A stretch of 17,966 bases of DNA from CBDUEV01 sp965366365 (GTDB taxonomy: Bacteria; Actinomycetota; Acidimicrobiia; Spongiisociales; JAENVV01): contig CBDUEV010000059.1 of NCBI GenBank assembly GCA_965366365.1, positions 1 through 17,966 of the forward strand. The letters are read 5' to 3'. Shown one piece after another: positions 14,265-17,966 of this stretch. The position numbers and the translations under genes were made by a program. Under the pieces are notes generated by a model. It ran no database searches. It was not told the origin of the DNA and saw only the letters and a program-made list of their open reading frames with translations. Within the stretch, counting starts at the first letter, position 1. Every line of letters begins with the position of its first letter.

Positions 14265-15005
14265 TCACGGACTCGACCGGAGGTATTCGGAGTAGGTGCG
14301 GCCCGACGGATCAACTTCGTCGGTGAGCACGTCCCCGCGTCGAAATGCTTCGACGGCACCGCCCCACACCGGGACCCGCACCAGGAGTCGCCGCCGTTTC
14401 GTCGCCGCAAGGTACTCCCGGACCATGTCGCCGAGCGCCAACACCTCGGGCCCGCCGACATCGGATACCCGGCCGGCCGGCCAGTGGCTCACCAGACTCG
14501 CAACTCGATCGGCCACCGTCACGGGATCGATGGGCTGCAGGTGCACCCCGCCCGGCACCGGGATGATCGGCGACCTGCGGAGCTCGTCGACGAAGCGCGG
14601 AATCAGGGAATGGAACTGCGTGGCCCGAAGGATCGTGAACGGCACCCCCGAGATGCTCAAAGCGTGTTCGGAGGCGAGCTTGGTGCGGTAGTAGGGGTAG
14701 GGATGGTGGTCGATCCCGACGATGGACACGTACACGAGGTGCGTCACTCCGGCCTCGGCTGAGGCCTCGAACAACCGGGCGGAGCCATCCCGTTCCACCT
14801 TCGGATGGAATGGATCGGTGGCGAGATGAACGACCACATCGGTTTCCCTCACCGCCCGATCGATCGAGACGCGGTCGGCGAGGTCGAAACGCACCTGACC
14901 CTGGTCTCTTGGCCGGCGGGTCCCCACGCGGACCGTGTGCGCCCCCAGCCGCGGGACGAGCAGTCTCCCCAAGCTGCCTCTCCCCCCTGTCACCAGGATG
15001 TCCAT
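14265..15005 (-). CDS. NAD(P)-binding atypical SDR (NmrA-like/epimerase-like)
   Basis: 246 residues from ATG 15005, with GGGGAGG upstream. A Rossmann fold begins at once with TGGRGSLG (6-13; GxxGxxG at 7, 10 and 13), followed by VVVHLATDP and YVSIVG strands. A YYRTK stretch supplies the Tyr-x3-Lys-like pair (Y-Y-R-T-K) before FTILRATQFHSLI. This is the pattern of atypical, extended-type SDRs such as NmrA-like regulators or NAD(P)H-dependent reductases of quinones. The substrate is unknown. It lies 95 bases downstream of the TauE-like gene on the same strand. Confidence 0.87.
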   Translation of the reverse strand: MDILVTGGRGSLGRLLVPRLGAHTVRVGTRRPRDQGQVRFDLADRVSIDRAVRETDVVVHLATDPFHPKVERDGSARLFEASAEAGVTHLVYVSIVGIDHHPYPYYRTKLASEHALSISGVPFTILRATQFHSLIPRFVDELRRSPIIPVPGGVHLQPIDPVTVADRVASLVSHWPAGRVSDVGGPEVLALGDMVREYLAATKRRRLLVRVPVWGGAVEAFRRGDVLTDEVDPSGRTYSEYLRSSP

Positions 15006-15100
15006 CCCGTGATCCTCCCCATGGCGGTACTCGCCACCCTACCGATCCCCTCCGTTGGTGCGAGACCGGAATCGGGGTGGCCGTGTCGCCGGGTGGACCG

Positions 15101-15868
15101 TCAGAGGTTCTTGACCACGACCGCCGCGCCGAGAGCGAACAGCACGGCGATGGCCGCCCAACGAGCGTGCCGCTGGTCGACGCGGTCGAACCCTCGCCGA
15201 CCCAGCGCAGTGCCCAGGAACATGGCGGGCAGAAAGACGCCAAACCGCACCAGCGTGGAACCCCCAACCAAGCCCGCACCGGCGGCGAAGAGCACCGCCG
15301 CCACATCCATGAGACCGAAATAGGCGATCAACGACGCTCGGGATTCGGCGACCGAGGTAGGCGACGCCATGAAATACATGATGACCGGCGGACCACTGGC
15401 GGAGCTGACCCCATTGAGGAAACCGGAGGCGGCCCCGGTCAGGACGGTGGCCCCGCGACCCGGCAATGTGGCAAACCGAGCGCCTCTGGCAATCAGGAGG
15501 GTCGACACGAGCACGATCACACCGATGCCCAACGCCATGCGGGAAGGGTCAATCCTGGTGAGAATCCAGATTCCGAGGGGAAGCCCAATCACGGCCCCGG
15601 CCAGGAGGGGACCGATCGTCTGACGTTTCACGTGATGACGCGAAGAGGGGAAGAGCGACGCGGAGGCAGCCACCTCGAGCATGTAGATGACCGGAATGAC
15701 CTCCGCGGGAGGCAGCAACAGCGCCAGGCCGGACACCCACACCAGGGAGGAGCCGAACCCGGTGAAGCCGCGGATGATCGCTCCGAGCAGCACGACGCTG
15801 ACGGCCGCCACGATTTGGCCACCGTCGAGCGCCAACAGTGCCGTCACGAGCGCGGGCCTTCGCTGCAT
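15101..15868 (-). CDS. TauE/SafE-family membrane exporter
   Basis: 255 residues from ATG 15868; the ribosome site is weak, and a GTG seven codons in (15847) is an alternative. About eight hydrophobic helices with the family's GFTGFGSSL near the N-terminus and GFLNGVSSASGPPVIMYF in the second half-repeat. Family members carry sulfite, sulfoacetate or other organic anions out of the cell. No sulfur genes flank it, so the substrate is open. A 15-base near-palindrome lies just upstream of the start (15874-15888). Confidence 0.9.
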   Translation of the reverse strand: MQRRPALVTALLALDGGQIVAAVSVVLLGAIIRGFTGFGSSLVWVSGLALLLPPAEVIPVIYMLEVAASASLFPSSRHHVKRQTIGPLLAGAVIGLPLGIWILTRIDPSRMALGIGVIVLVSTLLIARGARFATLPGRGATVLTGAASGFLNGVSSASGPPVIMYFMASPTSVAESRASLIAYFGLMDVAAVLFAAGAGLVGGSTLVRFGVFLPAMFLGTALGRRGFDRVDQRHARWAAIAVLFALGAAVVVKNL

Positions 15869-15873
15869 GGGGC

Positions 15874-15888
15874 AACGGTCCGACCGTT
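15874..15888. promoter_or_regulatory. Short palindrome immediately upstream of the TauE-like start
   Basis: AACGGTC-C-GACCGTT is a perfect 7-base inverted repeat with a single central base, 5 bases before the start codon of the minus-strand gene. It could be an operator or an RNA hairpin that covers the ribosome-binding area. Confidence 0.4.
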
Positions 15889-15969
15889 CGTCTTCACACC
15901 AAACCCGTTCCTCACCTTCACCTACCTCTGAACATCAGCAGCCTAGGGGGGTCTGCTCGAGCCGCCGTT

Positions 15970-15975
15970 TAGCAT
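15970..15975 (+). promoter_or_regulatory. Possible -10 box for a leaderless SDR transcript
   Basis: TAGCAT fits TANNNT and lies exactly 6 bases before the ATG at 15982. No Shine-Dalgarno sequence and no clear -35 are seen, which suits a leaderless message as is common in actinobacteria. The macro-domain gene shows the same geometry. Confidence 0.4.
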
Positions 15976-15981
15976 GACGGG

Positions 15982-16677
15982 ATGCGGATTCTTGTCACGG
16001 GAGCGGGCCGAGGCCTGGGAGCGGCGTTGAGTACCCACCTTGCTGCCCAGGGCCACGATGTGGTGGTCCACTACCGAAACAGCGCCGAGGAGGCTCACGA
16101 CGTCGTCGAGGAGATCCGTCGCTCAGGGGGGCGAGCCGAGCTGGTCCAGGCAGACCTCCGTAATGCCACCGAAGCGGATGCCATGGCCGAAGGGCTGGGC
16201 ACTCTCCAGGGCCTCGTCAACAACGCCGGCGCGTTGCTCCTCAAACGCTACGACGAGCTCGATGAGGACGACTGGACCGAGATGCTGGGAGCCAACCTCA
16301 CGACGGCCTTCAACGCCACACGGGCGGTGCTCCCCCTTCTCCGCCGGAGTGGCGGAAGAGTCATCAATATCACCGATGTGGCTTCGACCCGAAGCAGCCC
16401 GCGCCCGCTGACCCTCCCCTATTCGATCGCCAAGGCCGGCTTGCTCACCTTCACCAAGACCTTGGCCCGGGAGGAAGCGAGCTTCGGTATCACCGTCAAC
16501 GCCATCGCCCCGGGAATCCTGGAACACTCCCAGCCTCTGCCGGAGGTCGACCGCATCCCGGCCGGCCGGTACGGAACCGCCGAGGATGTGGCGGCGGTGG
16601 TGGATTTCCTCCTCAGTGATGGCGCCTCCTACGTGACGGGGGCCTCGATCCCCGTCTCAGGCGGCTGGAACCTGTGA
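15982..16677 (+). CDS. Classical short-chain dehydrogenase/reductase
   Basis: 231 residues. Cofactor motif TGAGRGLG (6-13), NNAG (80-83) and catalytic Y147-x3-K151 (YSIAKAG) are all present, with Ser135 as the probable third residue; the C-terminus ends with the usual VTGASIPVSGGW. The segment VINITDVAS has an Asp where FolM and PTR1 pteridine reductases carry theirs, so a pteridine reductase role is possible, but the TGxxxRxG signature of that group is not met. A FabG-like or other oxidoreductase function is just as likely. Start chosen at the first ATG, just after a TAGCAT box. Confidence 0.92.
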   Translation: MRILVTGAGRGLGAALSTHLAAQGHDVVVHYRNSAEEAHDVVEEIRRSGGRAELVQADLRNATEADAMAEGLGTLQGLVNNAGALLLKRYDELDEDDWTEMLGANLTTAFNATRAVLPLLRRSGGRVINITDVASTRSSPRPLTLPYSIAKAGLLTFTKTLAREEASFGITVNAIAPGILEHSQPLPEVDRIPAGRYGTAEDVAAVVDFLLSDGASYVTGASIPVSGGWNL

Positions 16678-16680
16678 GCC

Positions 16681-16971
16681 TCACAGAAGGTCGGACGCCT
16701 CCCAGTAGGCCTCGGCCTCTCGTTCCATGATGGCGAGCCGGTCGTAATAGTCAGGGAACTCGTTCAGGTGAGCCCATGCAATCCGCCCGGTCGCCTCGGG
16801 GTTGTCGTCCGTGACGTTGGTTCGGGGGTCCCTGGTCCCGTGCTCCAGTTCCACATTGAGACCTTTGAGGAAATCCTCGACGGTGAACCTGACCAGACCC
16901 CAGTTGAGACCGATGCCGTGGGCAATCGTCCGGGCATCGTCCTCCGTGAACGCCACCACTTCGGTCGACAT
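16681..16971 (-). CDS. DUF5661 family protein
   Basis: 96 residues from ATG 16971, with AAAGGTGG upstream; the open frame runs further but overlaps the neighbouring divergent gene. The conserved core NVELEHGTRDPRTNVTDD, then TGRIAWAHLNEFPDYYDRL, followed by an ME acidic helix, is what I recall for the DUF5661 family. Function is unknown. The protein is small, acidic and probably soluble, with no signal peptide. Its stop lies 3 bases from the convergent SDR stop. Confidence 0.8.
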   Translation of the reverse strand: MSTEVVAFTEDDARTIAHGIGLNWGLVRFTVEDFLKGLNVELEHGTRDPRTNVTDDNPEATGRIAWAHLNEFPDYYDRLAIMEREAEAYWEASDLL

Positions 16972-17043
16972 CGCTACCACCTTTCTCCTGACACCGTACG
17001 CTGCGCCGGCGCTACGAGCATCGTGCCATTCGACCCGTTGACC

Positions 17044-17049
17044 TAGAGT
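17044..17049 (+). promoter_or_regulatory. Possible -10 box for a leaderless macro-domain transcript
   Basis: TAGAGT lies exactly 6 bases before the ATG at 17056, the same spacing as for the SDR gene. No Shine-Dalgarno sequence is present and no clear -35 at 16-18 bases. Confidence 0.4.
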
Positions 17050-17055
17050 CATCTG

Positions 17056-17577
17056 ATGGCCTCCGTTGACATCTTCCTTGGCGACATCACCAGGTTCGAG
17101 TGCGACGTCATCGTGAATGCGGCGAACTCCGGGCTCCTCGGAGGAGGCGGGGTGGACGGCGCCATCCATCGTGCTGGAGGTCCCGCCATCCTCGAGGAAT
17201 GCCGAACCTTGCGGACCGAGAGAGGCAGGTTGGCGACGGGCGAGGCGGTCGCCACCACGGCCGGCCGGCTCCCGGCCAGGTATGTGATCCACACGGTTGG
17301 GCCGGTCTGGGGTTCGGTTCCCGAAGGCGAAGCGACCCGCCTCCTGGGCAACGCCTACCGAAACAGCCTCGATCTCGCCGTCTCACTTGGGGCCCACACG
17401 GTGGCCTTCCCGAATATCTCAACCGGGGTGTATGGATTCCCCAAACCGCTCGCCGCCCGGACAGCCGTGGCAGCGGTCCTGGATACTCTGGCCATCGACC
17501 AACTCGATCGGGTCACTTTCGTGTGCTTCGATGATGAGAACTACGAGCTCTACCAACGAGAGCTGGCCGCTCCCTAG
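17056..17577 (+). CDS. Macro-domain protein (O-acetyl-ADP-ribose deacetylase, YmdB-like)
   Basis: 173 residues, a single macro domain. Landmarks of the MacroD/YmdB group are present: GDIT (9-12), VIVNAANSGLLGGGGVDGAI (18-37) with the paired Asn and the Asp in GGVDGAIH, then YVIHTVGPVW and FPNISTGVYGFP lining the ADP-ribose pocket. Members remove acetyl from O-acetyl-ADP-ribose or mono-ADP-ribose from proteins. The length equals that of E. coli YmdB. Its stop codon and that of the convergent gene share one CTAG (17574-17577). Confidence 0.94.
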   Translation: MASVDIFLGDITRFECDVIVNAANSGLLGGGGVDGAIHRAGGPAILEECRTLRTERGRLATGEAVATTAGRLPARYVIHTVGPVWGSVPEGEATRLLGNAYRNSLDLAVSLGAHTVAFPNISTGVYGFPKPLAARTAVAAVLDTLAIDQLDRVTFVCFDDENYELYQRELAAP

Positions 17578-17966
17578 AGGCTTTCTCCGTACTTCTCGTG
17601 ATGAAGCTGCCTCGCCTGAGATCGCCATTCCTCGCGTTCGATCCGGCCGGCGAACGTGTCCAGATACGTCTCCCACTCGGCGTCGTGGCGTAGTGCGGCG
17701 ACGTGCCGAAAGGTGTGGACGTTGCGCTCTCTCAAGAGACTCTCGAACTTCGGGCCAATCCCCTTGATTGCCTGCAGATCATCCACCGCCCCTTGCTCCA
17801 CGGCGACCTTGGGCTCGACGGCTGCTTCCGGTTCCGCAGCGGCCTCGGGCGCCGGCGCGGGTTCGGGTTCGGGTTCGGCCGCAGGGTCTGGCTCCGGCGC
17901 GGGTTCGGGTTCCACAACGGCCACGGGCTGCGGCGCGGGTTCGGGTTCGGGTTCGGGTTCCGGTTC
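17574..17966 (-). CDS. Helix-hairpin-helix domain protein with Glu/Pro-rich region (5' partial)
   Basis: The frame is open through the right edge, so the true start lies outside the window; the GTG at 17924 is internal to the repeat. The visible part begins with an alternating Glu-Pro/Ala-Pro region of about 55 residues, a flexible rod-like segment, followed by DDLQAIKGIGPKFESLLRE, a helix-hairpin-helix of the kind seen in predicted nucleic-acid-binding or scaffold domains, and a Trp-containing helical tail (FAGRIEREEW). Function is not evident; similar domains occur fused to many unrelated proteins. Confidence 0.8.
   Translation of the reverse strand, partial: EPEPEPEPEPAPQPVAVVEPEPAPEPDPAAEPEPEPAPAPEAAAEPEAAVEPKVAVEQGAVDDLQAIKGIGPKFESLLRERNVHTFRHVAALRHDAEWETYLDTFAGRIEREEWRSQARQLHHEKYGESL
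17859..17966. repeat. GGGTTC-type hexamer repeats coding for Glu-Pro
   Basis: Runs of GGGTTC (minus strand GAACCC) occur at about 17859-17878 and 17937-17966, with degenerate copies between. They are in frame with the Glu-Pro-rich part of the flanking gene, so they are coding microsatellite-like repeats that could change in copy number. Confidence 0.75.

Noticed and set aside
14690..14702. GGGTAG on the plus strand as another sigma-B -10 box
   Set aside because: It is inside the NAD(P)-binding gene on the opposite strand, has no GTTT 14 bases upstream, and points at no gene.
17937..17966. Hexamer repeats as a CRISPR or telomere-like array
   Set aside because: Units are 6 bases, without spacers, and in frame with a Glu-Pro-rich protein.

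Overview
This is a gene-dense, high-GC stretch, with short intergenic gaps, frequent 4-base ATGA/GTGA gene overlaps, GTG starts and leaderless-looking promoters. Together with SigB/SigF-type promoters (GTTT-N-GGGTA) and an rsbV-rsbW-sigB-like operon, this suggests an actinobacterium (Actinomycetota), possibly an uncultured Acidimicrobiia-like lineage. The class is a guess. I saw no tRNA, rRNA, CRISPR, insertion sequence or prophage gene, and no gene-free stretch longer than about 130 bases.

Layout. (1) 2-2277 (+): the 3' part of a PAS/GAF/SpoIIE-type PP2C phosphatase, overlapping by 4 bases a stand-alone cobalamin-binding protein with the CarH-type W-x9-EH and ExHxx signatures but no DNA-binding domain. 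(2) 6173-2295 (-): an ABC-2 exporter (ATPase, permease), a small membrane protein and a RsbW-like ATPase fused to a cysteine-containing MetOD1-like sensor domain. (3) 6300-10915 (+): five genes joined by four identical ATGA overlaps (PAP2, PAP2, diacylglycerol-kinase-like, YihY/BrkB, cardiolipin synthase-like), a membrane-lipid operon. (4) 10995-11255 (+): a GlsB/YeaQ-like small membrane protein with its own promoter and terminator. (5) 12783-11371 (-): rsbV-like, rsbW-like and sigB-like genes in the classical order, overlapping, with a divergent second RsbW-like gene at 12846. (6) 13817-13200 (-), a four-helix membrane protein, and 13928-14188 (+), a CsbD-like stress protein, divergently transcribed. 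(7) 14265-17966: NAD(P)-binding protein, TauE/SafE exporter, SDR, DUF5661, macro-domain protein and the end of an E/P-rich helix-hairpin-helix protein.

How it fits together. Five intergenic sites match a sigma-B promoter, and all five have exactly 14 bases between GTTTNN and GGGTA(G/C). They form two divergent pairs (6204-6270 and 13826-13896) plus one single site (10933-10958). They sit in front of the exporter/sensor-kinase operon, the lipid operon, GlsB, the four-helix protein and CsbD. The same window encodes the sigma factor, its antagonists, a phosphatase and two candidate sensors. My inference is that this is a self-contained general-stress island: a partner-switching switch, possibly fed by a B12-based light sensor and a cysteine-based metal or redox sensor, that drives envelope remodelling. 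The promoters, motifs and overlaps are read directly from the sequence; the signal inputs and wiring are inferred.
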